NCBI RefSeq assembly: GCF_001949145.1 | Contig: NW_019091427.1 | Location: 858,967 to 922,966, forward strand | From: Acanthaster planci | Lineage: Eukaryota; Echinodermata; Asteroidea; Valvatida; Acanthasteridae | Length of the DNA stretch: 64,000 nucleotides | Direction: 5' to 3' | In this document: in pieces, positions 44,001 through 57,300 of the stretch | How positions within the stretch are numbered: position 1 is the stretch's first letter | Layout of the letters: the number at the start of each line of letters is the position of its first letter | Notes under the pieces: model-generated | The model's input: the letters and a program-made list of their open reading frames with translations, nothing else | Database searches by the model: none | What the model was told of the DNA's origin: nothing | Program-made: the position numbers and the translations under genes

Positions 44001-45736
44001 TCACCGGAGCATGGTGTTTACTATATCAAGTAAGATAAAAGGGTCCACGCAGCATTGACTTATTCAGTACATGTATATTCATCAGTGCGACAACGGTTTT
44101 ACACCCCCATTACATATGTCATTGACTACGTGCGTGAGCGGTAGATACAGCTCTCAGCTCTGTGCACTGGCAAAGAACACCGTACCACAAGCACATGGGG
44201 AAGGCACAGTCGCGGTTCTCCGTGCAGAAAAAATTTCAATCGTGGTTGGGAAAGTGAAAACTTCGCGTTGCATTTTTACACCAACTTGAGAAATTAAAAC
44301 TTGAACTTGTACTCAAAGAAAATCTATTCAGGTGGGGTTTAAAAAACAATTAACGTTCCCATTCCCATTCTTGGAAGGGATGATTTGATTCACTTACTGA
44401 TTTAGTATTTCATCCCACTCAGCTTTGCCTCGTGGACCAGACCATTCCATGTGTAAACCTCATGTAATTTTTTCCACTCATAAACACTCATTATTCGTAT
44501 CTTTATGACCTGCCAGAAGGAGACAGACATACGTTGAATGTCTCCTACAGATGTTGTAGTGATACCCACCCATCAATTCACCTCCCCTCATCAGTAATGG
44601 TACATCTTGTCTACCTCTCTTTTCTCTGCAGTCACATTTCTAAGATGGCCCAGTACCACCATCCCTGTGCAAGAAACATACCCCGCTATGAGCCGCCCCC
44701 TCCTGCCCCCAAGCAGTTACCCATTACGCACCCCCACAGGGGTGGGGGTGGCCACCCCCATGCACCTGGTGCTGATGAGCACCCAGGGGGCCAACATGTG
44801 TGGGTGCCTGCGAACCCGTACCTCTATGCTCGTAAGTTGGACCTCTGTGATTTAATTAATTCTCTGTTAAGGAGGGATGCTACTTCGACAGGCTTCTTTG
44901 TTTGCTGTGCGGACTGGTTTTGCCTAAAGGACAGGTCACAAGGAACTGCAGAATAACAGTTACAAAGGATTTAAAGGCATGCTTTTTTTTGTTTGGATTA
45001 CTTGCATTTAGCTCTAGATAAGATGATTAGGGACTAACTGGGCAACAAATTAGGATAACTTGAGCCATGAGTCATTGTCTGTCCTTATAGTCTTTCAATG
45101 CATGAAGTGCTATTGTCAAATTTGTTGAATATGCACAAAGCCCCTTGGAGACAGTGGCATTCAAGTAGCCCGGCTGACTCATCAGTTTTTAAAGTATTTT
45201 ATTCACCAATAGGAGACTTTCTTCAGAGACTTTATAACCCACAACTTGACAGGAAATAGCCATGACTGTACATTTACATGAATATAGGTTGTGCACGGCA
45301 GCCATCTTTGAGGTCAGTGCTTTTGTTCTACAGGGATACACAGTAGTAGACCTTTCATGCATATCCCTCCATTACAAAAACGCCTGACCTGAAAGAAGCC
45401 TGCCATGCACAGCCTCAGTACCTTTGACATACAATGAAAGATTAAAAGATCCTTCTAACGTTTGCCTGGACAGAAATTCCCGACTGGCTGGAGGTGTACT
45501 ACAAGGCCTCCCCCAAGCACGATCACAAGCTGAAATGGGAGCTGTTCCGGCTGCACGAACTGGACGCCTTCCAGGGCATGCTGTCCCGCCTCTGCAAGCG
45601 GGACCTTGAGGAGGTGGTGATGGACTATGAGGCGTACCGGTTCGCCCTGCTGCGGGAGATGGACCAGCGCCTGGTGCGCTCCAAGAAGATGCAACAGCAG
45701 GCCCTGCAGCAGCCCAGCCCGGAGACCAAAGTGTGA
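41069..45736 (+). CDS. SAV1: Salvador homologue (Hippo pathway scaffold), first exon not found
   Basis: Six exons in one frame: 41069-41239, 42177-42281, 42810-42912, 43925-44029, 44632-44831 and 45474-45736 (TGA 45734-45736); 314 visible residues. Salvador binds Hippo/MST kinase through its SARAH domain and promotes Warts/LATS activation. VVRHGPSTSRR near the visible start matches FIRHGPTIPRR of human SAV1. WW1 (about residues 108-137) reads [20 protein letters not shown] and ends THWSHP. WW2 (about 143-172) starts LPAGWEKVES and has QYHHP, the second Trp being replaced by Tyr as in human SAV1. VPANPYLYAQIPDWLEVYYK leads into the C-terminal SARAH helix pair (LKWELFRLHELDAFQGMLSR, then DLEEVVMDYEAYRFALLREM). 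A His/Gly/Pro-rich stretch sits between WW2 and SARAH. The first visible exon enters with two bases of a split codon, so at least one upstream exon exists. The N gap lies in the following intron. Confidence 0.92.
41349..41619. other. Assembly gap (271 N)
   Basis: A run of N in the SAV1 intron between the exons at 41069 and 42177. Exon phases join across it, so no coding sequence need be missing there. Confidence 1.
41901..42160. repeat. Terminal-inverted-repeat element in a SAV1 intron
   Basis: Arms of about 44 bp: left from TAGACCGCTTGCACC through CGTGACCTATAGTGGGTAT (41901-41944), right the inverse ending at 42160. The longest perfect block is GTGACCTATAGTGGGTAT. Ends are TA, as expected for Tc1/mariner-type MITEs. 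It lies 16 bp before the acceptor-exon border at 42177. Confidence 0.82.
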
Positions 45737-46071
45737 GACTTCAGCCCAGCAGTGGCGGCCAGCAGGTTGAGCGGTCGGCAGGGTGAAGGTTTTGAATTCT
45801 TACTCATTTGTACACTTGCTGGACATTATTTGTTTCGCAGGGCAAATTCAATCGACGACTGTAGTTAACTATAGTTTGACTAACAATGCCTGAACAATGG
45901 ATGGTTTGGAATATTTGGCCCTAGGGCATGGTCGCATCGCTGGTTATCAATAGCTGATTTCATTTATCATTACAGAAGGAACTATTCTCATGAATATAAC
46001 TGTACAAGATTTCAGTGACCATGTACGCTACGAGAATCATGGCCGACCGTGAAATGAGAGTAACAGGCCAA

Positions 46072-46077
46072 AATAAA
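46072..46077 (+). promoter_or_regulatory. Likely SAV1 poly(A) signal
   Basis: First AATAAA after the stop codon, about 335 bp downstream. Confidence 0.4.
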
Positions 46078-47868
46078 TAGGCTGAAAAGGGTCGTTCAAG
46101 TGTAACTGAATTGCACATATGCACATTGTCAAAAAGCATCTGACTATGGGTTTAACTATAGTTCGTACTCAAACTTGCCCTTAGTTGTGGGGACTGCACT
46201 GGTGTATCCAGGTCTGGGATCTGGGGCTGAATAGTAGTTGCAAAGTGCAAATTTACCACTAAAAAGGTTCCGCAATCTGCACTCCGTGTGACTGCACCCA
46301 AGATATTGGCAGATTGCTGGTGCTAGAGGTTAGTATCCTTGAAAGAAACCTCACCTCCATGGCAGTGCAGTTTCTTGGTTAGATTTTGTTCTCAAGACAG
46401 TGTTATCCCCCAGAAATTTTATTATTTTGGGAAGATTTTCACGTGTTTTTGCAAACAGTCATTAATTGTGGATGTTTAGTCAGTCATGGACCCTAGTTGC
46501 CCTGTATGATTTAACGTCCACGATTTGAATGTGTATACATACATGCACACACCCACACTTTTAACACCTCACAGGATTAGTGTGGACTCTCATTTGTTTA
46601 TGTGTAGTTGAGGAAAAACTCCACTCTCCCACACTGAACGCTAACTCAAGCTAAATTCTTGATGATGAAGAGTTGATGGACATAATGAACCAAAGAGATT
46701 TGCATCTTGCAGATCTGGGTGGTGTAGTATGGACTTGCACACCTCCACAGAAATGTTTCCCACCTGCTGAGAAATGGTTTTGGTGGATGTTTGGGTTGAG
46801 GGTTATGAGTCACAAAATGGAGAGGAATATCCAAGGGCATCAAAGTCACAAATAGAGGCTGATAGATTGTTCACAGTGTGAAAGTGGTCGCAGATTTTTC
46901 ATTGTGAAATCGAGGAAGTCTCCACCAAGTGGGAACAAATTTGACAAGAGATGTTGTGTTTCCTCACCTGTTGGGCATTTTTAGGCCCCACTTTTAGCAC
47001 AAGTTTGTGCCAGGTTTCTGGAATCACGAGACCTTGCAGACTTGAGCTTTCAGACCTGCGAGCCGTATCTCCATCCATTTGAAATGTCTCTTGGGGAAAA
47101 TCTTAAATATGGCTTGTGGAGAAGAGCCTAAATGTGCTTTCAAAAACAAATTGTGCAAGAGCTGTTTTTGGTGCAGGTGTACACAAAGCTTGTGTATGCT
47201 TCACTTTGGGACATGTTTGTGCAAAGTCAGTGTCAAATGAACCTCAAGAAAAATGAACTTGCATGGGAAGTAGTGAGATGTACATGTAATCGACCCTTGA
47301 CCTGATCTGCTGTGATCATCCAAGCCATGTCATGGTTTGCCTGATAAGGGGAATGCCCTGTGCTTCTACATAACAATTTACTGTAGTAGTAACTATGAAG
47401 TTGAACCCTACCACAGTTGAATTATTAAATCATGAACATTGTAAGCTTTGATTTTTTTGGGGGTGGTGGAATTTTTGGAAGTGCACTATTTATGTACGAT
47501 AAGATAAAAAACATAGTATTTAACAGAACAGGGTACACGCATGTTTAACAGTTTTGTTATAGTAACTAAGTTGTTTTCCCATGTGATAAAAAACCTCACA
47601 ATTCTTAACTTTTTAAAACTGATGAGATACAGAATATCGTCAAGTTTTGGAAAGTGTTAGTGCAAAGGAATTTCAGCTAACACCGACACATCTTAATTGA
47701 AGAAACCCATGTAAACTGAATTTATAATTTAAAAGAAAATGGGATAGATCTATGTATATGAATTATGTTCCATTGGTAAAACCCTGTCTAAAGATCACTT
47801 TTTGACACAGGTAATATGATAGAGTATTCACAAAGTACCAAAAAAAAAACCACCTTGATGGGCCAATA

Positions 47869-48012
47869 GAGTACCGAAGTAAATACGTCACGCACACAAT
47901 TAGTGTGTAAAAGGCCTGAGCGCGTGAACCATCGCGTGAACCAACACGCGTGCGTACTCCATTCGTTTGCACTGCACTTTCTGGTTCACAGTGACGTCAC
48001 ACTTCGGTACTC
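47869..48012. repeat. Small MITE-like element, 144 bp
   Basis: GAGTACCGAAGT at 47869-47880 is exactly inverted at 48001-48012, and the arms extend to ACGTCAC on both sides. AATA flanks both ends directly (47865-47868 and 48013-48016), a possible 4-bp target duplication. The interior is CpG-rich with GCGTGAACCA copies. Confidence 0.75.
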
Positions 48013-51000
48013 AATACTAAGACAGTTGTAATATACATGTATAACGTGCATGCATAAAAAGAGCCACAGCTTTGGATGTCGGAAAGAGAAGAGTCGCGCC
48101 AAATTTCTGTCTTATTTTACCCAGCATGTGTCATTTAAAGTCGTCTGAGTGTGCTTTACGGTGTTCACAAGATAACAACAATGCAGCAGTTTTTCGCAGA
48201 ATGTGTTTTCATGCAAGGTGATATTCAGTTGGTTTTCATTGCCATATTTAGGCCTGACTCATTCACTACTTGTAAAAAGAGGATATATTTATTTATAGAT
48301 CTACATGTAACAAAACTACAAATAAGACAAATTGTAAGTAGCAAAACTAGAATTAAAAATAGTAACGATTCACTGTGATTGTCATGAGATGAGCATATAC
48401 ATACATGTACATGTACAAACTCAAGTGGTACTTCACCTTGAACCGTGCCACATTGGAGGATGTGTAAACACAATTTGGCTGTCTGTAGACACTGGCACGG
48501 ATGACTGCTTAAAACGTTAAGCTTGCTTCGACTGACCTCTGGATGTTGTCTCAAAACGTGCTAATCCCCCAGTTTATTCTGTACGCGCACACCAAGTCCA
48601 AGCAGTTTGTGGAGGGGAATTGTGTGCTGCTGTGCACAGGCTGTTGTGGCAGTAAATATCACTCTGTCAGCGCACCCGGGAGTGAAGAATTTCAGGTTGT
48701 GGTAAGAAACGTTGCGCCGATACAGTGTACTGTTGAAGTGACTCCTGCAAATCAGTATTCATGGCGTTTGGCTGCATATGAAAAGTTGGCAGCCATATCT
48801 TGCCTTTTTCAAAATTTAAAATTTTGGGGCCAAAAATAGTACCGTTGGCATGTGGTTAAATGCCACCAATAAAGGTGTGAAAGGTACCACATGGAAATCA
48901 ATAATTGTGCTGTTATTGATGTTTTCATTTTCACATTTCAACTTGATGATGTCTTCCAGCTTACACGAATCAGTACAAGTGTACGAATACAGTGGAAAAG
49001 GAATCAAAGGTGTGAAAATTCAGCTTTTTTTCTGCACCTGCTGTGTACAAATATATGGGGGACTTCTTACATTTCAGCTTTTTACTAGCTGTTTTCAGCT
49101 TTAATTTTAAGTGGCCACTCACACCCTGATGAATGCATGTAAACCTGTATAAATGTAGTTGAATATGTACATACCACATTGTTTCTTAAGCTATTGTCAT
49201 GTTGGAAACTTAACTTGGGCATATATAACTTGGGCCTGTAGTTAAGAATTACGTAAAAATGCACACTTAACATAGTTTCCCTTGAACTTTGGAGCTTTTT
49301 TTGGTGAAGGTGGCACATTAAGTCCAAGGTTTGTGGTAGCGCCATGCAAGGATATTCTTTTGCTTGAGTGGTGCTGAAAAGAACCGGCGGGTACCCTTAT
49401 TAAAGTTGAGTATTTCGGGCAATATGCTTCGTCATCTGGAGACTGCAGAGGTTCCATTGATGAAGTGGCTTAAATGGTGCCCAGAGGCGGTAAGGTGTGG
49501 AGAGGATCTAACTCTGGATCCAACCAAGATGCTAGATGATCGGTGAGGTGTGTCAGTCTGAAAGAGGGGAGCATGGGGGAAGGTTGCCAAAGGTGTAAGA
49601 AACTAAATTGTACCCGCCAGTTCTTTTCAGAACAGAACCACACATACTCACAAAAGAGATATCCTCACATGGTGCAACCTCAAACCTTTTACTTCAGTTT
49701 CCCTTGCGGAATTTTTTATTGTGTATTTTTATTGATCCTTGATCAGCTACTCACTGTGATTGGACTGTGGTTATAAATCAATGTCATTCAAATTGTCGGT
49801 AAAGAGGATTGATTGTCACTGGATGGGACTAGATGATCTAAAGTGCCTTGAGCCTTGCCAAACTTTGAAACTGTTGCCTTATTCATGTAGCAGACTGTAA
49901 CCTTTTAACAAATCTGAATCTGATGTTGATGATCTGAAGTTGTAACTTAAGTATTCTCTTCCGAGAAAGTCCATTGTCAAAATGTGATCACCTTGGTATG
50001 TTGGGTACATCTAGTGCTAAGCCTAAAGTCTTCACTCAGTGTCACAAGTGCAGATTCTACAAACTGTGAACATGAAAATATAATTATTTACAAGTCGTCA
50101 AAAATCTGGATCAGTTGCAAAATCCCCAAAGAATAAATTCTTGTACTAAATCACGAAAATCATGAAAACGTGTGGATTGAGGCAAAAGATGTTGCCAACC
50201 AATGGTGAAATTTCCTCAAAACTAGGCCGCCGATGCAAAATGGTGGTGTTTGTAAACAAAACAAATGTTTGTACTTGAAGCTGCCTGTGAATTCAAGCTT
50301 CAAGATTCTTGGTTGGTTTCTGTGTTTCTTTAAAAGAAGTCTCCCAAAAATTAACCAAGTGGGGTCTCTCTTTTTTACTGTAATATACTTCTACATGTAT
50401 GTATTTTTCAGTTTCAACTCAGGGATCATTAGTTCTTTTAGTTTATATGCTTTGTTTTTACATGTAAGGGCTGATATTCAAATCAGTTGTGTAATTTGGA
50501 ATGATTTTTATGAATGACCTGATTTTACAACCATCCAATCATTTGTATTCGTAATCTGTGTTACAGTAAATACAATAATCAGTGATGACAATCACTGTTC
50601 ATCTCAATTGTAGCATAAGAATATCAAAATTGTAGCATAATTATATTGATATTTAAATACTTGTATTCTTTCAAAACTTGTCATTTTACTACAAGTACTA
50701 CCCAAGGGCTGTTGTACTAATTTACATGAACACGGCTTCCCATTCTTATCCCTCATTCATGTCATTTGTCCCTTTTCTTTACAGTTATTCTTACTCTATC
50801 CTCATCAATTTACCAGCAATTTGTTTGTGTAATGCTCTTAATGACTGTCGCAATGTACTTGGCTCAATACTGAATGGTCAATTTATGTGATATTACATGT
50901 ATACATATACAGAACACGTGCGCAGTTAGCCCCTTCAGAGGAGCAAGTTTGCTGCAAGCTCAATGTTGGCTTGTGGCAAGATGCAAGCTTGTGCAAGATT

Positions 51001-53702
51001 GCAGATTTGCATGCAATCTAGGGCAGATTTCTGCTGAAGGTGAAAAGGGGAGCGATGCTTGTTTCCTTTGCATAACTTCAACTGTAAAAGGTATAACATC
51101 CGGGGGCCCACTTCAATATTTTCTGTAATATCGCCCCACTGTAGCCTTCCAAAATTTGTCATCACGTCTGACGATCATTTTTATGAAAATCAGACGTACC
51201 GTTCAAGCAAAATGCCCAGTGGCTCCATGGCAGATTGCCCGCTGAATGTTAATTTTTTCCTTATCAACAATGTGGTCAACACATGAGAACCCATGGGACA
51301 TATTGTTCTTCACGTGCTGGTTTAGTGCCAGCCTTATATGCACCAAGGAATAGGAAGCAATACAAACACTAGGAAATGGGCATGCACTTCTGCCTCTAGA
51401 ATGAGGGGTGTGTGTTTTCATGTGAGAAGTCAAACGCTCAAAATGAATGTTTACAGCAATAGGTTGCCTGGGTAGTTTTACTTTGCAGCATTTGCGTACT
51501 ATTGCAAAGATGCATTCTTGACGTTTTCTCATTCAAAATCTGTCAAACAGCCCTTATGTGTCTGTGTACTGTAGCAAATCAAGTGGAGGGAAATTTTGAC
51601 TGTGACTGTCAGAGCAACATGCCGGTGTTTGGCTTTCTTATGTAATGACCAGCTACACCATGAACAAGCACTTTCCTGTGGTAATCGTTAGTGTTGCATT
51701 CTTTCAACATACATTGACTGGAAGTGACCTCATTTGATCATGCTGAACCAAACAAGGTTCTATGCAATTTGCATTACTGTAGGAGGGTAAGGCTTAATTC
51801 ATGTATATTTGTATTTATGTATTTAAATAGAGTCTTCTGTGCTACGAATCAGTCAGGACAGGTGTTCAGATACTGAAATAGGATAAAATGTTGAATACTT
51901 CTGTAACTATTAATAAACAATGTACATGCTTGTGGAAAGATAAATTTTGTAAACCTTGAACATCATTCTGAGAATTTTAGGAAGTATTGTTAGGACTCCA
52001 GGCTCTTTGAGGGCACGTGGAATGGGCAACTGGTGATCTAAGCCATGGCTCACTTCACAGACCAGCCTCGTTAATTGGCCAGAAAGATTCCACTGATATT
52101 TCTACTGGTGTCGGTTTTGCTGTGCTGATGGGTTACTGCAGGATTAGTGGATGCCTTGTTAGCAGAATGTTGCCGGCTTATACGAGTACTGTGAGGTTGG
52201 GTTTTGGAGTCTTTTGAGTTATGAATGATCTGAACCAGGACATAATCTCCCAGTGGTTCATCTTAATACATTGTGTGTTAATATATAATGGGACGCTGTG
52301 TACAGGGATGTGTCTTTCGGGTGGGCCAAAGTTCACCTGCTTTGGTTTGTTCCCCCCAAAGACCTTGTTTGTGGAGATGGGTTCTTGCAACATGTTGAGC
52401 AGAATGTCTGGGCTCAATTCTTGTGACCCTTTGTCTGGCATCAATACAAGTGAGTGCAGCAGCCTCTATCAAGGCCTTAATAACAGGCTACCGTAAGGGT
52501 TCAGTGTTGTGCAAATACTGACTGCCTTGAGGGGTGTAGTGAAGCTTGTCAGGGATGCTGGTTTGAATGTGATTCGAGCTTCAGTAATTGGCATTGATAT
52601 TCATAAACTACCTCATCACCCAAAGAGATACTTTACTGATTGAACCAAGTGGAGAGCACACAGACGCTTGTGGTAAACTTGAATGAATCGTGTCATTGGC
52701 ACCCTTTCAAATTAAATTTGCTGCCAATGTAGAGATTTTTACCCAATTTTGTTATGTGTCAGTAGAGGACACAGTGTCTCGGTACATACATGCATTTGGA
52801 CAGGAATGTCATGCAGTATGATATTTTGTTATATGTCTCATATATTTTAAGAATGAGGCTGCTCGATTCTTTTGGAATAAATCGGAGAATACCGTGTGAT
52901 TGCTTCAATAGCAGTTCCTCAATCCTACACAAATACGAGTTGCCCATGAACAATTTGCAGCACATCAACAAAAATGACGCCTTCAGGCTTTGCCTAAAAG
53001 GACACAAAAGAAAGAAAACTTTCACATTTGTGAAAAGACCCAATTTAACAACCCACAGAGCTTAGACTCAGACTTACTTGAAGCTCACTTCTGAGTTTAC
53101 GAGGATGTCTGTGACTCAATAAAAAAATATACATCAACGCAGGAAATAAAGGATCCAAAGAGACTGCTTATGCATGGCCCGATGTTTACTGCACATGATC
53201 ACGTGTGTTTCTGTCCTTGAAAGGTCACAAATAATTCTGACTCATATGAATTACAATGACACAGAACTCGGTGATAATCAATAATTCAAATCGGATCTTC
53301 CGTGCATCACATGATAAATCTCCCACCAATTTGTGTAAAACAAGCAATACATGTAATAAATAGCACAGCCGTACTGAATAAAACTTGCGTAATGTGCAGT
53401 AAAATGAAAGCATTGGTACACCACACAACAGATATGAAATGCCCATGCTTGTATGTGTATGTGATTCAAAATACACATACAGTGTTGTAGGGCAGGTTTA
53501 ATATAATATTCACAGGGGCAGTGTGCCCTGAAAAGTTTCCATTGCCAGGCACTGGCTTGCCATCCTGCTAATACGTATTGTGCATAGCCAATTTTACATT
53601 TACATGTATGTGGCAAAAAGTTGACTGCATGACTTCATGGATTCTTGCTCACTTAAAATATGTTGAAACATACATTGTACATGTATGTAATACCAATTTG
53701 CT

Positions 53703-53800
53703 GCAAACTGCTTGCTGACTACAGTGACCTCAAAATATGGAGTGCCCGATGTTTCGATCCTAGCAGAATCTTTCTCAAAGGCAAAAACGTTTTGGACAAA
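53703..53800 (-). repeat. Dispersed repeat with hammerhead-like box, copy 2
   Basis: Matches 7750-7856. On the minus strand it reads CTTTGAGAAA, the hairpin GATTC-TGCTA-GGATC, then GAAACATC. The hairpin is better preserved than in copy 1, but the CUGANGA-type box is degenerate. Confidence 0.6.
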
Positions 53801-53811
53801 CATGATCTTTT

Positions 53812-53960
53812 CATGACCTGGGTTCAATTCCGAGCTTGGTTCACATGTGGATAGGTTTTCCGGTCCCTACCTGATTCCAAGGGTTTTACCCAAGACATTA
53901 CTCTGGGTTTTTCCTCCCATCTCTATAACTGAGACTGCTCCTTATTGTCTCATAGCTACA
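53812..53960 (+). repeat. SINE-like fragment with B box
   Basis: GGTTCAATTCC at 53821-53831 fits a pol III B box and is followed by GGATAGGTTTTCC and GGGTTTTTCCTCCC, a tail common in tRNA-derived invertebrate SINEs. No A box was seen upstream, so it is probably truncated. Confidence 0.45.
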
Positions 53961-54363
53961 GGTTTCTTCGGGCTTGCGAGCTACAGTGCCTAGGGCGCTT
54001 TTGAGGAGTCCCTGGTGTCATCACCAGAAATAATCAATGATAATGATAACATCAATAACGATGAGGCAGTGGTGTTCTTGTGCAACTTGCATTAATGACT
54101 CCAAGCTTCTTGTGCAAAACAAATAACTGCAGATGTGGTTACCAAGTCAGTGGCCGCTGTGTGCCCATCAAGATTTGGTCAGCTGCAGATTCTGCTCTAG
54201 CAATAGTCCTCTTGCAAGATGGAGATCCCAAGTGCTCAATAACCTTTGCAAGATCACCCCAAATGGTACACATATCAATATTCATGTCCCCATGACAGTC
54301 TGCCGATAGACAAGGCTACTTGTGAACTCTGGTAGGGATTCATCATCCATGAGGGTCTTCATC

Positions 54364-57300
54364 TCATCTCTTCTGGGAGTTGGAGCCCATGCTGGTGTTA
54401 TTTCTGCTCCCTTTGGACCCGGTGGCACTGAACGAGCTCTTGCTTTTCCTGCGCGTCCGGGATCCCAGACTCATACTCCTGGCCATCTTCTCTACTGAGA
54501 TCAGGTCCATTGTAAACAACTGCAATTGATAATGGAAACAAAAAAAATCAAGGTTAAATATTGTGATTCAGAGGCACAGCCATGGGTCCATAACAAGTGG
54601 AATCACAGATTGATTAGAAGTCTGTCCAAAGTCCAGTCACAGATGGATCATATGTCAGTCACATGTTAAAACCACAGACTGATCACCAATCACCAAAGTT
54701 GAACCAATGGTCGATCACAAGTCAATTCAAAGATGAGCCATGAGTGAAATTGTGAGTCTGGTCATTGAGTGCACCACGGGGATAAACAATGCACATGTGG
54801 AACAGATTGTCATTGTTTTGGGCCAGAAGATGAAATTCCCTTTTGGTCTATATTTGTCCCTTCGTGATAATGATGGCTCATGCAATACACAAATAATAAA
54901 GTTTAGGAGTGAATTAAGAAAAATTTTATGATGGGTCAGATTATGTTCAATTCCTTTAGGAGAAGTCAAGCGGAATGAAACATTCAATCTGTCACCAAAT
55001 GAATTTATTCAATTCAAAGAATGTGAAATATTATTTGTTTAGAACAATGCTGGAATAATCTCTTTGTATACAAGTTGCTGTTTTCCTTTCTCAGGCAAGC
55101 ACAAAATTGTAACTTAGCTTCCCCAGCTAAGTTTGTGGGCGTCCTTAAATTGCTCTTGCTACTTGACGGCATATATTTCATTTGTGCCATTATATGAGAA
55201 GCATCAGTGTCACTTATAAGTTTAAAATTTCTGCAATTCGTGTAAAAAAACACTAAAGTGCCAACTCCAAAATGAAGTATTCCACAATTCTGCAATGACA
55301 CTTGCACCATTTTTGTGGTGCTAGCCCCAACATGAATAGGTCAGACTGCATGATCTCCAATTCACTCATCAGGTGACGAGGCTTTGTTCAGGCATTTTGT
55401 GCAAAGCAGATGCAGTCCATTCACTGAATCTTCACGATACCTACTTACCATGATAAGCTGAAGCTTCTCAATGTAGGTCATGGAGTCCAGGGCTGGGTCG
55501 TGTTTCTTGTGGCATTTGTCGGCTATATCATTGACAGCCATCTGGATTCTCCCCAGGATCTCACTCTGAAATATCAACACCAAGTGGCTCAATATTAACT
55601 CGGGTGATTGTTTTAGAAATACTCTCCATTTGGACAGAAACCCACAATGAAGTACATCCGTGTGCACAGCTGAAAGCAAGATGATAGTTCAGGCATTCAG
55701 ATCTTTAAGAAGATGGCTTTAGGTTCCAACAGACAGGGATATAATGAGGTCTTGATGCTGGGCTATCAATCTGCTTACATGATCTCGGTAGCTGTTGAGC
55801 TCACTGAAGATCTCCTCCTCTAGCTGAGCGTTAGCCTCCATCACCTCCTCCTGCTTGCTCTGCAGCTCAGCTAGCTGGCGGTTTATCAACTACACAAAGG
55901 GAAATTTAAAATAGCGTTGAAGAGGGTGTCACATGTCAACAAGGATTCAGGAAGGCATCAGGGAATCAGCTTGGTGTCAGGTTGTCAGGTCGGCCTTGGG
56001 AGTCAGGTTGGTATAGAGGCTCTTCCCTCTCCCTTCCTTTCCACAGCCTGGGTTCCAATACTGTGGTCGAGATCATCACAAGACTAGTCACAAGACTATC
56101 AACAAGACCAGTCTTAGTAACAGGATGAACAAAGACAAAGGAATGCTCTTATTGCAGTTCATTTGAACAGCTTATGACTTGAGCTAAACACTGAAGGTCT
56201 TGTGATGGTCTTGTGATGGTCTTAAGAGGTCTCATAAGTCTCCTGGGTTCGATTCCAGGCCTAATCTAAATATGGATTGGGCATTCAGTCCCCACCTGTA
56301 GGCAAACAGTTCATGTCCGCCCGGATAACTGGCAGTGTGGCACTGAAAACCCCTGAGTGTTTACATGCCATCCAGCATGAAGTGGCTTAGCTCACTCTCC
56401 CTTACCAATTTTTTCTGGTCATGACTGTACTTGAGTTCCTCCATCCGCTGGTTGTCTGTGTCAATTTGATCGGACATGTTCTGCACTCGCGCTATCAGTG
56501 CCTGATTGGTGGTGCTCAAGGTGCGATGTCTGTCCATCAGACTCCGCAGCATGGAATCGTTTACTTCCAAGTAGTCTGATTAGTGACCAAAAGCAAAAAT
56601 ACCAAAATAAATCACAGGTTCTGAAACAATGGAATAGAATTCATTATTTTCTTAATGGGCATTTGTTTTGTATTTCATGACATGTTGTGCTGTGCATGGC
56701 ATGCCATATACAATCTTTTGCTTTTTAGGTTTTGACACCTCGTCAGGACTTGATTTTCTCATTAGTATTCTTGCATCTTTTTTATGATGTACTCAACCAC
56801 GAGGAGGAAATGAATGTTACTTGCTTACTAGTCCCTTTAAGACGTTTAAAATGCACAAGCATGATGATGGATCAAGCTACAACTGTTGGTATTCAAATGC
56901 AACATCTCTGGTCCTTTAAATGTTTTTGTCAGCTGCCTCTTTGCTCGAGCTGGAAATAGATAGTTTTACTACTAATTGTGACATCATCGGGTTTGAGTCA
57001 ATGTAAACTCAAGTCAACTCACACAAGTGTGTAAACGCCGTCAATCAGGGACTCCCTATTGTTCCTCTTTTGTTCATACTTTAACTTTTTCGGAAGACCT
57101 CCCATATGTTTTGTACATGTTTTCCAACCGTGGACTCTTCGGCAACCATGGACCCTATTGTTATAGGTCCACGATTGAAGGCGTTTACACACTCACTTCC
57201 ACTCTGAAGTGGTGATATCATGTTGTGTTACTGACCTTTTCTTTGATTACTATTAAAGTGGGAATGTATAGGAAGTACTATTGTCTTTTGTGTTAACTTT

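Larger units (their letters stand above)
45737..54363. other. Gene-poor spacer between SAV1 and the CCDC42-like gene
   Basis: About 8.6 kb between convergent genes. Open frames are short and not recognisable on either strand. It contains the inverted-repeat element at 47869-48012, the dispersed repeat at 53703-53800 and a SINE tail near 53815. Otherwise nothing was recognised beyond 3' UTRs. Confidence 0.55.

Noticed and set aside
48543-48839. 98-residue open frame starting MLSQNVLIPQ
   Set aside because: No recognisable domain, no splice or promoter context, base composition as in the surrounding spacer; likely chance.
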